A DNA stretch of 64,000 nt, from the NCBI RefSeq assembly GCF_028204155.1, contig NZ_JAQLOI010000001.1, positions 1,612,001 to 1,676,000 of the forward strand, in the 5' to 3' direction. The notes under the pieces are model-generated. The model made no database searches. It was given only the letters and a program-made list of their open reading frames with translations, and was not told the DNA's origin. The translations under genes were made by a program, and so were the position numbers. This DNA is from Vibrio algarum. Its GTDB lineage: Bacteria; Pseudomonadota; Gammaproteobacteria; Enterobacterales; Vibrionaceae. Positions 9,507 through 18,980 of the stretch are shown here, in pieces; positions within the stretch are counted from its first letter, which is position 1; every line of letters starts with the position of its first letter.

Positions 9507-9543
9507 TATATACACGGCTTAATTAACAAGGGCCGTGTATATA
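9507..9543 (-). promoter_or_regulatory. Hairpin between binding-protein and permease genes of the TRAP operon
   Basis: TATATACACGGC (9507-9518) and GCCGTGTATATA (9532-9543) are perfect 12-bp inverted repeats with a 13-base loop. There is no clear T-run on the minus-strand side, so it looks more like a transcript-stabilising or attenuating hairpin than a full terminator. It would favour a higher level of binding protein than permease. Confidence 0.6.
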
Positions 9544-9563
9544 AACGTTGTTACAATAAGAAA

Positions 9564-10496
9564 TTATTTAGTTTGCTCATCAAAATATTTTTGCGCACCA
9601 GAGTGAATTGGTACGCCACCTAGGCGATGCATATTTTCTAGTGTTGTGTACTGAGTCACCTTGATAGCTTGGCGAACTTGATCAATATTCTCAAACATAG
9701 ACTTCGTCATTTCATAAACCAATTTTTCATCGGCATTTTTATTTACAACAAGTACGTTCCAAACAGCGGGCGTATTAAAAGCAGGTACGTTGTTGTAACT
9801 ATTCGCAGGGATGTCTAGTGGTTGGAAAGATGGTATGGCTTGCGATACGGCTGCAAGTTGGTCTGCAGTGAATGAAAGTACGCGAATATCTCGAGTTAGG
9901 GCGAGTTCTGTTACCGCACCTACACCAAGACTACCGACAATAACGCCAGCATCAATTTGTCCATTCGCTAAAGCGGACGTTGTTGCTGTGTAATTTAGGC
10001 TTTGAGATTTTAATTCACTTTCATCAATACCTAATGCGGTCAAAATACCAATGGCGCTTGTACGTGTGCCAGAACCAGGTGCACCTAAAGATACTTTCTT
10101 GCCTTTGAGATCTTCAATGTTCGTGATATCTGAATCAGCAGGAACCATAAAGTGGACGACATTAGGATAAAGAGCTGAAACAACGGCAACGTCCATCTGT
10201 TTAGGGAATGGCTTTACACCTTCATGTGCTTTTTGCACCACGCTACCCATTGCAATACCAGCTAATTGTTTAGATGTTGCAACTTTAATACTATTCTCTA
10301 CCGAACCAGCAGTAACTTCAGCGCGCATATTGAAGTCTGGAATCGTTTCACCCCAAATTTTTGCTAGTGTCCCACCCAATGGATAGTAAGTGCCGCTTTG
10401 GCTTCCTGTGCCAATGGTATAATTTTCTGCCAATGCAGAAAATGAAAGTATGCCTGACGCGACAAGGGTAAGAACCTTCTTATTGATTGTTATCAT
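9564..10496 (-). CDS. TAXI-family TRAP transporter solute-binding protein
   Basis: The 310-residue product has a signal peptide (KKVLTLVASGILSFSALA, cleavage near residue 23) followed by ENYTIGTGSQSGTYYPLGG, the strongly conserved opening of the TAXI (TRAP-associated extracytoplasmic immunogenic) binding proteins. Further family features are the DLKGKKVSLGAPGSGT segment and the GQIDAGVIVGSLGV segment. It would capture substrate in the periplasm and deliver it to the fused permease encoded 68 bases downstream. The gene is divergent from lolD. The stretch 10497-10811 between them should carry promoters for both; I saw no recognisable operator there. Confidence 0.9.
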   Translation of the reverse strand: MITINKKVLTLVASGILSFSALAENYTIGTGSQSGTYYPLGGTLAKIWGETIPDFNMRAEVTAGSVENSIKVATSKQLAGIAMGSVVQKAHEGVKPFPKQMDVAVVSALYPNVVHFMVPADSDITNIEDLKGKKVSLGAPGSGTRTSAIGILTALGIDESELKSQSLNYTATTSALANGQIDAGVIVGSLGVGAVTELALTRDIRVLSFTADQLAAVSQAIPSFQPLDIPANSYNNVPAFNTPAVWNVLVVNKNADEKLVYEMTKSMFENIDQVRQAIKVTQYTTLENMHRLGGVPIHSGAQKYFDEQTK

Positions 10497-10811
10497 TTAA
10501 CATTTCCTTTTGTTTAAATAACTTATAGCAAAACGTACATGAAACAGCTTATACCGACAACCCCTATTTTCCTTATTGGACTTTAGTCTATGTGTGTTTA
10601 TGTGCATATTGTTTTTAAAGGGGTAAGCGAGTAGCTACTGTTTTAGGTTTTGTGACTGAAAATGTTCGCTACATGCTGCTCTCATCTTTCACACTGAGTA
10701 AGATTGGCTTACACTAGACGTTCTTCTATATCTGCACCTTTGCTATTAGAGTTATTAATAATCTCCTCGTGCTAATATATTTCGTAACATGTTGTTTTAA
10801 CTGGGTCAACT

Positions 10812-11545
10812 ATGCCTAAATCAGATGTGAATTATCTTTTACAATGTCAATCAATTAGCAAAACCTATCGCGAAGGCTCCATGGAAACCGAAGTCTTAAA
10901 GGGAGTGAGTTTCTCAATGCAAAAAGGGGAACTAATTTCAATAATAGGAACGTCTGGTTCTGGAAAAAGCACACTTTTACATATTTTGGGCGCACTTGAC
11001 GACGCAACCCAAGGTTCTGTCGAATTTTTAGGTCAAAACTTGGCGAGCTTGAGTGCTAACAAACAAGCTAAAATACGCAATCAACACATTGGATTTGTGT
11101 ATCAATTTCACCATCTACTTGCGGACTTTTCCGCTCTTGAGAATGTCGCAATGCCACTATTGATTGGTGGTGAAAAAACAGAGGTTGCCAAAGAAAAAGC
11201 GGCCGCATTACTCGATAAGGTCGGGTTATCTCATCGGGTTGCGCACCGCCCCTCTGAGCTCTCTGGGGAGAAAGACAGCGTGTTGCAATAGCAAGAGCAT
11301 TGGTCAATAAGCCAGATCTGGTTTTGGCCGATGAACCCACGGGTAATCTTGATCATAAAACGGCATTAGCAATTTATGATTTGATGCGTCAATTGAATCA
11401 AGAGTCTGGGACGGCGTTTTTAGTGGTCACTCATGATGGCGAGTTAGCCGGCAAAATGGACAAACAACTGCACATGCAAGATGGTTTGTTGTTAAATAGC
11501 AAAGTGGTCAATAACACGATAGTTCAACAAGAAACGGAGGTGTAA
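10812..11545 (+). pseudogene. lolD: Lipoprotein-releasing ATPase LolD, interrupted by a one-base frameshift
   Basis: This is the ATPase that powers lipoprotein release with LolC and LolE. The first frame contains Walker A GTSGSGKSTLLH (residues ~46-57) and the Q-loop YQFHHLLADFSALENV, then shifts out of frame inside the signature motif and stops at 11291. Adding one G to the G4 run at 11265-11268 restores LSGGERQRVAIARAL and joins it to the Walker B and D-loop part VLADEPTGNLD (from about 11300), giving ~244 residues. A lesion in this signature motif would be lethal if real, because LolD is essential in relatives. The gene starts about 3.4 kb after lolC, with the TRAP genes between, and runs straight into lolE. 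Confidence 0.9.
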
Positions 11546-11546
11546 T

Positions 11547-12794
11547 TTGTTTGGTTCACTTTCTTTCTTTATTGGTCGCCGCTTTAGTGGTGGCAAGCAA
11601 CGAAATAAAATGGTTTCTTTTATTTCAGTATCATCGACGATTGGTATTGCTGTGGGTGTGGCGGTGATCATTATTGGTCTTTCTGCAATGAATGGTTTTG
11701 AAAGAGAGTTGAAAAACCGCGTACTATCAGTTGTTGCCCATGGCGAGTTTGAAGGGGTAAAAGGTGAAATACTAGAGTGGCAAAAAGTGATAGAGCAAGC
11801 TAACTCGCATGAAAAAGTGAGTGCCGCGGCACCTTATGTTCGTTTTACTGCGCTGGCCGAGCGGGCGCAGAATATAAAAGCTATCGAAGTTCGTGGCGTT
11901 GATCCTGACCTAGAGTCTGAAGTCTCAAATCTAACGGATTTTATTCCTAACAGCGTATGGACGAAATTTAGAGCTGGAGAGAGCCAGGTGGTGTTGGGGA
12001 AAGGTATCGCAGATAACCTCGGTTTAAAGCAAGGGGATTCACTGACTTTGTTGATTCCAGTTATAAATTCATCGATTAACAAGGTTCAAGCCCCAAGGCG
12101 AGTGAGAGTAAAGGTGGCTGGGTTATTGACTCTAGGTGGACAAATTGATCACGCTTTAGCTCTTATCCCACTTAAAGACGCCCAAGAGTATGCGCGACTT
12201 GGTGATGCCGTAACGGGAGTGTCGATTAGAACGACAGATGTTTTCAATGCACCGCTGTACGTTAGACAAATCGGAAACCAATTAGAATCCTATGTATATC
12301 TTAAGAGCTGGAAGCAGAAATATGGCTTCCTATATCGTGATATTCAATTGGTTCGAACGATTATGTATTTAGTTATGGTTCTAGTTATCGGTGTTGCTTG
12401 CTTTAATATTGTCTCCACCTTAATGATGGCGGTAAAAGACAGGGCGTCAGAAATAGCCATCTTGAGAACGATGGGCGCGTCAGATGGGTTAGTTCGTAGA
12501 ATCTTTATTTGGCTTGGCGTATTATCTGGTGTTTTGGGTAGTCTTGTTGGGAGTGTGATAGGGGTGCTTGTTGCGCTTAACCTCACTTACTTAATAAAAG
12601 GAGTGGAAACACTATTAGGCCAACAGTTCTTATCTGGTGATATTTATTTTGTGGATTTTTTACCTTCTCAGGTTGAAAGTACGGATGTATTGATTGTCTC
12701 TGGCACCGCGATTGTACTTAGCTTACTTGCGACCTGGTACCCGGCTAAAAAAGCAAGCCAAATGAACCCTGCCAGAGTCTTAAGCGCTAAATAA
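11547..12794 (+). CDS. lolE: Lipoprotein-releasing permease LolE
   Basis: The 415-residue membrane subunit pairs with LolC. The start is a TTG at 11547 with GGAGG six bases upstream, and its MFGSLSFFIGRRF opening matches the family. It has one N-terminal helix (VGVAVIIIGLSAMNGFERELK region), a large periplasmic domain (~50-270) and three C-terminal helices (around 275-300, 325-350, 380-400) in the FtsX fold, ending PARVLSAK. It begins one base after lolD stops, so the two are translationally coupled. Unlike lolC and lolD it is intact. Confidence 0.95.
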   Translation: MFGSLSFFIGRRFSGGKQRNKMVSFISVSSTIGIAVGVAVIIIGLSAMNGFERELKNRVLSVVAHGEFEGVKGEILEWQKVIEQANSHEKVSAAAPYVRFTALAERAQNIKAIEVRGVDPDLESEVSNLTDFIPNSVWTKFRAGESQVVLGKGIADNLGLKQGDSLTLLIPVINSSINKVQAPRRVRVKVAGLLTLGGQIDHALALIPLKDAQEYARLGDAVTGVSIRTTDVFNAPLYVRQIGNQLESYVYLKSWKQKYGFLYRDIQLVRTIMYLVMVLVIGVACFNIVSTLMMAVKDRASEIAILRTMGASDGLVRRIFIWLGVLSGVLGSLVGSVIGVLVALNLTYLIKGVETLLGQQFLSGDIYFVDFLPSQVESTDVLIVSGTAIVLSLLATWYPAKKASQMNPARVLSAK

Positions 12795-12810
12795 TAGATT
12801 GAAATGTTTG

Positions 12811-12843
12811 AAGCCACCTGCGTTGTAGGTGGTTGTTTTTTTT
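12811..12843 (+). terminator. Rho-independent terminator of lolDE
   Basis: CCACCT and AGGTGG form a stem around GCGTTGT and are followed by TTGTTTTTTTT, about 20 bases after the lolE stop. Confidence 0.88.
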
Positions 12844-13251
12844 GCCATTATAGAACGCTTAACTCTCATTAACGTAAACCTCATCGCCACGTCTATCGCG
12901 CCCGTAAACACGCTATTCAAATACCTCACAGTATCTCGTCACTTTCAGGAACGCAAAATCAATTTATACCGATTCCATTAGTTAAGTGACACACATCAAT
13001 TCGACTATACAGACTGTTCAATACGTGCTTATTCGCATAGAAAACGCACTAAATGACCTTTGATGTCTGCTCCATTGAATACAATTCATCTGATAAGTTA
13101 TTTAGTGGAATGGAGAATATTTAAAAGAAAGAAAAGAGAGAGATTGGAATGAGCTTCAACAATCGATTTTAAATTACATGTGTTTTGCAAATTTTAATCA
13201 AAACTGCCTCGAAGGCCTAACTTTAAGTAAGGGTGTTTTATGCCGAAACGA
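12844..13251. other. Gene-free interval between lolE and the DUF2062 gene, with a possible pseudoknot
   Basis: No convincing gene is present in these 408 bases. Two crossing complementary pairs occur: CACTAAAT (13047-13054) with ATTTAGTG (13100-13107), and CTCCATT (13070-13076) with AATGGAG (13109-13115). Because the pairs interleave, an RNA from here could fold as an H-type pseudoknot with 8- and 7-bp stems. A purine-rich stretch follows (13108-13160). Neither strand has an obvious promoter-terminator frame, so an RNA gene is only a possibility. Confidence 0.35.
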
Positions 13252-13761
13252 TTATCTTGATTTTCTTTGTTGCCAGCTTCGAACAACGGAATATCGCCAT
13301 AAACCGCGTATGCCAAAATAACCAACAGCAGCCGCGATTAACCCGCAAACTAAACAACCTAAAAGGAAAGGGGGGCCAATTGTGCTCATTTGGTTAAGTA
13401 GGTAATCCCAAGACAGTTCGAAGTGAAAACCTTGAGGAGGTATATGCATGATCTGTGCACCTACTTTATAACAAAAATAAAACATGATGGGCATTGTGAT
13501 TGGGTTGCTCACCCATACTAACGCCACGGATAGTGGCAAATTTACACCAAGCATTATAGCCATTCCTGCCGACATGATCATTTGGCTAGGTAATGGAACA
13601 AAAGCCATAAAAAGCCCCAACGCAAATGCGCCGGAAGCAGAGCGTCGATTGAGGCACCACAAATTTGGATTATAAAGCACGTTGCCAAATATTTTTAACG
13701 CCTTTTGGCGCTTAATAACTTGGTGATCTGGCATGAAGCGCTGTATGAACTTTCTTGGCAT
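13252..13761 (-). CDS. DUF2062 membrane protein
   Basis: The product is ~169 residues from the ATG at 13761 (MPRKFIQRFMPDH, the usual start in Vibrio homologues; the longer frame to 13848 overlaps comEC). It shows the DUF2062 features: NLWCLNRRSASGAFALGLF before a first hydrophobic segment, a second with VALVWVSNPITMPIMFYF, and a third near the C-terminus (FLLGCLVCGLIAAAVGYFG). The function of the family is not established. The gene diverges from comEC with only eight bases between the two start codons, so each promoter must lie inside the other gene. Confidence 0.85.
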   Translation of the reverse strand: MPRKFIQRFMPDHQVIKRQKALKIFGNVLYNPNLWCLNRRSASGAFALGLFMAFVPLPSQMIMSAGMAIMLGVNLPLSVALVWVSNPITMPIMFYFCYKVGAQIMHIPPQGFHFELSWDYLLNQMSTIGPPFLLGCLVCGLIAAAVGYFGIRGLWRYSVVRSWQQRKSR

Positions 13762-13769
13762 GATGACTA

Positions 13770-16023
13770 ATGACTCTCTATTGCTACCACTGGAATATAA
13801 TTTGTTTTGTTGTGACGACGTTAACTTTTCCATATTGGCCATTTCCATTAGCCGTACAAAGTTTAGTCGTGATGTGTATCATCATTGTTGTCAGTTATCG
13901 GATACCGTTACTTGGTTGGGTAAGAGGCTTTTTATTGGCATTTAGTTTAGTCTCTTTTCACAGTCATCTGTTTCAGATGAAAGTAGAAACGGTATTTCAT
14001 TTCGGCAATGATATTACCATAAATGTACGAGTTGACAGCTTTTTTAAGAAAATATCTAGAGGTAGTGAATACTTGGTTAGTTTGGAGTCAATAAATGAGC
14101 AAAACATCCCGTTTTTTATTCGACCAAACATAAAACTAGTTGCGCCAGAAGGGACAAATTTTCGTTTAGGTGAGCGTTGGAAGCTTTTTGTGAAAGTTAA
14201 ACCCGTATTTGGCCGTCTTAACGAAGCTGGTTTTGATCAAGAAAAATACTATATCAGTCAAGGCTGGCATGCAAAGGCGATATTAAAGAATGTTGACGCT
14301 GCTGAACTATTAGAAAAATCCCACTCTGTTCGACTCAAACTTTATCAGACAGTAGATGGTCATTTAGATACTTTGTCTAACAAAGCGATGTTACTGGCAT
14401 TAAGCTTCGGTAATCGCAATGAAATTTCTAATGCGCAATGGCAGCAATTAAAGGAAAGTGGATTAATCCACCTTATTGCTATTTCAGGATTGCATATAGG
14501 GATTGCCTACCTCATTGGGTGGAAAGTAGGTAACGCAATCAGGTTGATTTTCCACAATTGGTACAGTGCTCCTCTCGTGTTTGCTTTGTTATTTGCTGCG
14601 ACCTATTCATGGTTGGCAGGCTTTAGTATTCCTACGTTACGTGCTTTGATTATGTGTTGCATGTTAGGTCTGTTTTCTCACGTAAGAATACATTTAAGTG
14701 TGTGGCAGACATTGATACTAACCGCTAGTGGGATTTTGATAGTCGATCCTTTTTCACTGCTTTCAGTGAGTTTTTCTCTGACGTTTTTGGCGGTGTCTTG
14801 TCTCTATATTTTATCCAGTTATAAAAGGTTTTCTCAATCAGGTTGGTTGAAAAAAACAGCAATCATGCAGCTAACATTGAGTATGATTATGCTACCAGTG
14901 ACAGGATATTTTTTTCGGGTTTTAGCCTTTCCTCTAGCCTTTATAATTTCGTGTTTCTTCCAATATTTAGTTTTATTATCGTCCCCCTTCTATTTATTGC
15001 GCTTCTTACTACTGTTATTTTGCCAAACATGGCTTCATTTTTTGGAACCTTAGCGATAAATTGTTAGAGCCAATTTACTGGGCAATTCAGTTCTCTAGTG
15101 ATAGTTGGATTAATATTGATCGGATTAACCTATTGCAAGTTTTCGCTTTGGTTGTCTTTATGTTTCTTAGGCCTTTACTTAAAAGAGAACAGCAAATTAT
15201 TGTTGGATTATCGGTTCTATTTATTATTCAAACAGTGGACATTCATCCTAACTCCTCATGGCAAGTTTCCATTCTAGATGTTGGGCATGGACTAGCTGTA
15301 CTGATACGAAAAGGTAACCAGCATATTTTGTACGATACAGGTGTAAAGTGGGAGACAGGTAGTATGGCTGAAATGGTCATCGCCCCTGTTTTACGCTATA
15401 GAGGAGTAGATGACGTAGGTTTGCTAATTTTAAGCCACTCGGATTCAGACCATGCTGGCGGTAGAGAGTATATAGAACAACACTTTACACCCATTAGTAA
15501 ATTGAGTAGCCAGCGAATTTCTGGCTATTCCCCTTGTGTTGATAAAACGATGCTGAATTGGAATGGGCTTACTTTATCGGCTGTTTGGCCACCTAAATTA
15601 GTTAAGAGAGCGTATAACCCGCATTCTTGCGTTATTAGGGTGACCGATGGTGTTTCTAGCATTTTATTAACCGGAGATATTGAAGCGATAGGTGAACTAT
15701 TGTTGGCCAAAAAAGGTGATGAAATTCGATCGGATATTTTACTTGTCCCTCATCATGGCAGTAGAAGCTCTTCAACGGATTATTTTCTTAATGCAGTGGA
15801 TCCGAAAGTGGCAATAGCTTCCGTTGCAAAAGGTAATCAGTGGGATCTACCTAGTGAAATAGTCGTCAATAAATACATGACTAGAAATATTAAATGGCTA
15901 GATACTGGAAGCGATGGACAAATATCAATCGATTTTTCACGAAATGGCTGGCAAATAATGAATATCCGGAATAGACAATCACTCTCTTGGTATAGGAAGA
16001 TTCTGCGTAAGGGAGTAGAATAA
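13770..16023 (+). pseudogene. comEC: DNA uptake channel ComEC/Rec2, interrupted by two one-base frameshifts
   Basis: ComEC forms the inner-membrane channel for transforming DNA in natural competence. The first frame (13770 to ~14908) holds N-terminal helices, an OB-fold-like region and the competence domain start (ESGLIHLIAISGLHIGIAYL). It shifts at the T7 run 14909-14915 into a frame reading FFSGFSLSSSLYNFVF, then again at the T6 run 15038-15043 into FFWNLSDKLLEPIYWAIQF. The final part (to 16023) carries the metallo-beta-lactamase-like domain with SHSDSDHAGG and HHGSRSS. Adding one T at each run gives one ~751-residue protein, the usual Vibrio length. It begins the comEC-msbA-lpxK-ycaR-kdsB group. 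Confidence 0.88.
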
Positions 16024-16055
16024 TAGGTTAATTATCTTAAAAACAATGTGTTCCT

Positions 16056-17807
16056 ATGTCTGCTGATATACATGATGAGACGACACTACAAACCTTTAAG
16101 CGTTTGTGGGCGTATATTCGAAATTACAAATCTGGTCTTATCGTCGCTGTTTTTGCGTTAGCAATAAATGCGATTTCTGATACCTATATGATCTCATTAT
16201 TAAAGCCACTTCTTGATGAAGGTTTTGGTGATGTAAAATCTGACTTTTTAAAAGTGCTTCCATTGATCATTGTGGGTGTGATGATCATTCGTGGATTAAG
16301 TGGTTTTGTCTCTGACTACTGTTTGAGTTGGGTATCGGGTAACGTCGTGATGAATATACGTCGAAAGTTGTTCAACCATTTCATGCATATGCCTGTCTCC
16401 TTTTTCGACCGCGAATCTACTGGTGCGTTATTATCCCGTATTACTTATGACTCAGAACAAGTATCGGCAGCGACAAGTAAGGCGCTGGTAAGTATTGTTC
16501 GTGAAGGTGTTAGTATTATTGGACTGTTGGCTCTAATGTTCTGGAATAGCTGGCAACTCTCTGTTGTATTACTCCTCGTCGCCCCTCTTGTGGCGATAGC
16601 TATCGGTATAGTATCAAAGCGATTTCGTAAAATTTCAAAGAACATGCAAACTGCGATGGGCGTAGTGTCTACTTCTTCAGAGCAGATGCTTAAAGGGCAT
16701 AAAGTTGTCCTCAGTTACGGCGGCCAAGAGATAGAAAAACAGCGTTTTGATCAGGTCAGTAATTCAATGCGCCAACAAACTATGAAGTTAGTTGTGGCTC
16801 AGGCTATGGCTAACCCAGTGATTCAGCTCATCGCCTCTATTGCTATTGTCGTTGTATTGTACCTAGCTAGTATTGATTCGATTCGTAGCGAATTAACACC
16901 AGGTACTTTTGGTGTCGTGTTTTCTGCAATGTTTGGCATGATGAGACCATTGAAAGCACTGACGAATGTAACATCAGAATTCCAACGTGGTATGGCAGCT
17001 AGCCAGACACTATTTACTCTAATGGACCTTGAGCCAGAAGAAGATAAAGGTACGCGTGAGGTTACACGCGCAGAAGGACTTGTTTCTGTAGAAGACGTTT
17101 CTTTTACCTATCAAGGTAAGGAAAAACCGGCGCTGAATAAGATCAACTTTGAAATCCCAGTTGGTAAAACCGTTGCACTTGTAGGACGTTCTGGATCGGG
17201 TAAAAGCACTATCGCAAACCTATTTACTCGATTTTATGATGTAGATGAGGGCTCTATTAAACTAGATGGCTATGACATTCAAGGTTATACCTTAGAAAAC
17301 TTACGTACTCAGTTTGCTTTGGTTTCTCAAAATGTGCATCTGTTCAATGATACGATAGCTAATAACATCGCCTACGCAGCGGAATCTGAGTTTAGTCGCG
17401 AAGAAATCGAAAAGGCGGCCAAGCTCGCCCATGCCATGGAGTTCATCAATACGACGAAAGACGGTTTAGATACAGTGATTGGTGAGAATGGTGCGAGTCT
17501 TTCAGGTGGTCAGAGACAGCGAATTGCGATCGCACGAGCTTTGTTGCGTGATGCTCCGGTATTAATCTTAGATGAAGCAACATCCGCACTGGACACTGAA
17601 TCTGAAAAAGCCATTCAAGCGGCTTTAGAAGAGCTACAAAAAGACAAAACCGTATTAGTGATTGCACATAGGTTGTCAACTATCGAAGGTGCAGACCAAA
17701 TCCTTGTCGTGGACGAAGGTGAAATAATCGAACGCGGTTCGCACGAAGAGTTAATTAAGAGAGATGGTGCTTATGCTCAACTTCATCGAATTCAGTTTGG
17801 CGATTAG
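16056..17807 (+). CDS. msbA: Lipid A export ATP-binding/permease protein MsbA
   Basis: This 583-residue ABC half-transporter flips core-lipid A across the inner membrane. Residues ~20-330 are the six-helix transmembrane domain; the ATPase follows with Walker A GRSGSGKSTIAN (~377), signature LSGGQRQRIAIARAL (~482), Walker B VLILDEATSALD (~502) and the H-loop IAHRLSTIE. The length equals that of E. coli MsbA (582). It starts 32 bases after comEC and lpxK follows 5 bases after its stop, so the lipid A genes form an operon. Confidence 0.97.
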   Translation: MSADIHDETTLQTFKRLWAYIRNYKSGLIVAVFALAINAISDTYMISLLKPLLDEGFGDVKSDFLKVLPLIIVGVMIIRGLSGFVSDYCLSWVSGNVVMNIRRKLFNHFMHMPVSFFDRESTGALLSRITYDSEQVSAATSKALVSIVREGVSIIGLLALMFWNSWQLSVVLLLVAPLVAIAIGIVSKRFRKISKNMQTAMGVVSTSSEQMLKGHKVVLSYGGQEIEKQRFDQVSNSMRQQTMKLVVAQAMANPVIQLIASIAIVVVLYLASIDSIRSELTPGTFGVVFSAMFGMMRPLKALTNVTSEFQRGMAASQTLFTLMDLEPEEDKGTREVTRAEGLVSVEDVSFTYQGKEKPALNKINFEIPVGKTVALVGRSGSGKSTIANLFTRFYDVDEGSIKLDGYDIQGYTLENLRTQFALVSQNVHLFNDTIANNIAYAAESEFSREEIEKAAKLAHAMEFINTTKDGLDTVIGENGASLSGGQRQRIAIARALLRDAPVLILDEATSALDTESEKAIQAALEELQKDKTVLVIAHRLSTIEGADQILVVDEGEIIERGSHEELIKRDGAYAQLHRIQFGD

Positions 17808-17812
17808 CTACC

Positions 17813-18820
17813 ATGATTGAGAAAATATGGTTTGAGAACCATTTTCTCGGCCTGATTCTATGGCCGATATTATGGCCACTAAGTAAGATATTCAAGTGGG
17901 TAGCCAGTTCCCGTAGAGATAGCTTTCTCCAGAATAACTCGGAGAGTTACCGGTCACCTTTTCCAATTGTAGTGGTTGGGAATATCACGGCTGGTGGAAA
18001 TGGCAAAACACCTGTTGTGATTTGGTTGGTTGAAAAACTACAAGAATTAGGGCTTAAACCAGCGGTTGTGTCTCGAGGGTATGGCGGCAAAGCAAAGCAA
18101 TATCCTCTTATTGTTAACGACACAACATCAACGAAAGAGTGTGGTGACGAGCCAAAACTGATTTTTAGACGGACAGGTGTGCCTGTTGTCGTTGACCCGG
18201 TCCGTTCAAATGCAGTAAAGAAACTCATCGATAGTGGCATTGACATTGTTATTGCGGATGATGGTTTGCAACATTACGCGTTGGCTCGAGATATTGAGTT
18301 TGTTGTCGTTGACGGCCAACGTCGATTCGGTAATGAATCTTTCATACCACTCGGTCCGTTAAGAGAAGGCTTAGAGCGGTTAGACAATGTCGACTTTGTG
18401 ATAAACAATGGAGGGCAAGTCCATGAAGGCGAAATGGCGATGACATTATCACCTGGATTTGCTAAAAATTTAGTCACTGGTGAAGAAAGAATGGTGACAG
18501 AGCTGGATAAATTGGTTGCCTTTGCCGCTATTGGCAATCCTCATCGTTTTTTCAAAACATTACACTCTCTTGGTGCCGATGTAGTGAAGACGCGAGGGTT
18601 TATAGACCATCAGGATTTTAAAGAGTCAGAATTGTTTGAACTGCAACAGTTTGGCTCCAATATGATTATGACTGAGAAAGATGCAGTTAAGTGTTCTTCG
18701 TACGCCAAAGAGAATTGGTGGTACCTCCCGGTTACTGCTTGTTTTAGTCAGCAAGAAGAAAAACAAATACTAGATAAAATAATAAATGTTAGGAATGAGT
18801 ATGGATCACCGTCTGCTTGA
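17813..18820 (+). CDS. lpxK: Tetraacyldisaccharide 4'-kinase LpxK
   Basis: The 335-residue kinase phosphorylates the 4' position of the lipid A disaccharide precursor at the inner membrane. An N-terminal hydrophobic segment (HFLGLILWPILWPLSKIF) anchors it; the P-loop is NITAGGNGKTPVV (residues ~56-68), and IADDGLQHYALARDIE is the second conserved block with the catalytic aspartate region. It overlaps the next small gene by 20 bases and sits directly behind msbA, the standard arrangement. Confidence 0.96.
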   Translation: MIEKIWFENHFLGLILWPILWPLSKIFKWVASSRRDSFLQNNSESYRSPFPIVVVGNITAGGNGKTPVVIWLVEKLQELGLKPAVVSRGYGGKAKQYPLIVNDTTSTKECGDEPKLIFRRTGVPVVVDPVRSNAVKKLIDSGIDIVIADDGLQHYALARDIEFVVVDGQRRFGNESFIPLGPLREGLERLDNVDFVINNGGQVHEGEMAMTLSPGFAKNLVTGEERMVTELDKLVAFAAIGNPHRFFKTLHSLGADVVKTRGFIDHQDFKESELFELQQFGSNMIMTEKDAVKCSSYAKENWWYLPVTACFSQQEEKQILDKIINVRNEYGSPSA

Positions 18821-18980
18821 GATTGTTGCTTGCCCAATATGTAAAGGCAAGCTTATTTTTGATGCTGCAAATCAGGAGTTGATTTGCAAGTTTGATCGAT
18901 TGGCATACCCAATAAAGGAAGGTATTCCTGTTTTGTTAGAGCTAGAAGCTCGTGAAATGGAAGTAGAAGAGGGTAGATAA
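18801..18980 (+). CDS. ycaR: Trm112/YcaR family small zinc-ribbon-like protein
   Basis: The 59-residue product starts at the ATG at 18801 (MDHRLLEIVACP) with AGGAATG upstream. It keeps the front CPICKG pair of the Trm112-like zinc ribbon but the rear knuckle is reduced to a single cysteine (LICKFDRLAYPIKEGIPVLL), as in other bacterial YcaR proteins. No enzymatic role is established; it is conserved between lpxK and kdsB in Gammaproteobacteria. It overlaps lpxK by 20 bases and kdsB by one base (TAATG), so translation is coupled on both sides. Confidence 0.9.
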   Translation: MDHRLLEIVACPICKGKLIFDAANQELICKFDRLAYPIKEGIPVLLELEAREMEVEEGR

